Source: Thunnus maccoyii (lineage: Eukaryota > Chordata > Actinopteri > Scombriformes > Scombridae). Taken from it: a stretch of 64,000 nucleotides of DNA. The stretch covers positions 24,878,505 to 24,942,504 of the forward strand of contig NC_056535.1 in the NCBI RefSeq assembly GCF_910596095.1, given 5' to 3'. The position numbers and the translations under genes are program-made. Position 1 is the first letter of the stretch. Every line of letters begins with the position of its first letter. Shown here piece after piece: positions 63,431-64,000 of the stretch. A model generated the notes under the pieces. The model was not told the origin of the DNA. It searched no databases and worked only from the letters and a program-made list of their open reading frames with translations.

Positions 63431-64000
63431 GTGAGTGTATCTCATCTTCTTAAAACCATTTTTCACCACCAGTGCTTAAAAACAAACACGCATTTTTACA
63501 CAGATGTAACATAAGTCTCTCGTACAGACAGCCACTACGATAAACGCTGCTTTTAATGAGACAGGAAACACACCCACTGAATTTAAATGTAAGGAGAGAG
63601 GCAGTCAACCGGCAAATCCCAGCCAGGATGAGAGCCTGTGTCGCAGTGCTGACATAAAGCAATAAAAAAAAAAAAACAATGAGCAGTGAGTTTAGTCAAA
63701 ACACTGTGTGTGGTCTCAAAGTCATCTCTGCAGTCACTTGCCAACACATATGCAGTAAATCATCATTAACATGCCAACAAATATCTTGAGAATTCGGTAT
63801 GATGTTGTGATACACACAGACAACGTGAGCGACGGTTACAAAAGAGACACTGTGCTGAGGCAGAGCCTGAACCCCAGTGGGTTATTGTGCAAGCCTGAGA
63901 CTGTAACCGAGATTAGACTTGAAAGCAGAGTTTTGAGGTGGGGTTGTAAGAAGAGCACAACACAGGGAGACTGCAGTCTTCCTGGTGGTCAATGTCTGTC
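63431..64000 (+). other. vapb intron 3 (runs off window)
   Basis: It starts with the donor GTGAGT. The next vapb exon, expected to begin with the codons after GV (WKEAKP-like), is not reached. No other feature was seen. Confidence 0.7.

Overview
This is a vertebrate nuclear window, almost certainly from a spiny-rayed teleost. The genes have many small exons with GT-AG introns. Intergenic and intronic DNA is AT-rich and full of microsatellites, short inverted-repeat elements and 5'-truncated LINE tails. The proteins match vertebrate families residue by residue. No bacterial, viral or CRISPR features are seen.

Layout. (1) 1-8.2 kb, + strand: the last four coding exons of a ceramide synthase, best called cers5. 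(2) 8.5-10.4 kb, - strand: cox14, a 58-residue mitochondrial cytochrome oxidase assembly factor, tail-to-tail with cers5. (3) 11.1-12.2 kb, + strand: bcdin3d, a two-exon Bin3-type RNA 5'-phosphate methyltransferase, head-to-head with cox14. (4) 12.7-32.7 kb, - strand: a complete 20-exon, 972-residue HEAT-repeat subunit of protein phosphatase 4, called ppp4r1l from its neighbours. (5) 33.3-45.1 kb, + strand: rab22a, seven coding exons, 194 residues, head-to-head with ppp4r1l (about 550 bp between start codons). (6) 49.4 kb to the right edge, + strand: the first three coding exons of vapb.

Two conserved gene blocks meet here. From recalled human maps, CERS5-COX14-BCDIN3D lie on 12q13 and PPP4R1L-RAB22A-VAPB on 20q13.32. 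The junction falls between the convergent genes bcdin3d and ppp4r1l, around 12.2-12.8 kb. I see no single pathway. rab22a (endosomal traffic) and vapb (ER contact sites) are membrane-traffic genes, cers5 makes ER ceramide, and cox14, bcdin3d and ppp4r1l are housekeeping or regulatory.

Non-coding content includes several foldback elements of 0.5-0.8 kb (two families present twice), one with a retroposon inserted inside a 12-bp target duplication. There are also LINE and hAT-like transposase remnants, a 0.6-1.4 kb repeat array in ppp4r1l intron 1, and dinucleotide repeats placed directly at two 3' splice sites. I found no convincing new biological system. The most useful observations are the intact ppp4r1l (recorded as a pseudogene in human), the two-way promoter with a CLEAR-type E-box, and the palindrome between cox14 and bcdin3d. 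Exon borders were read by eye from frame and splice sites and are self-consistent in phase, but were not checked against transcripts.
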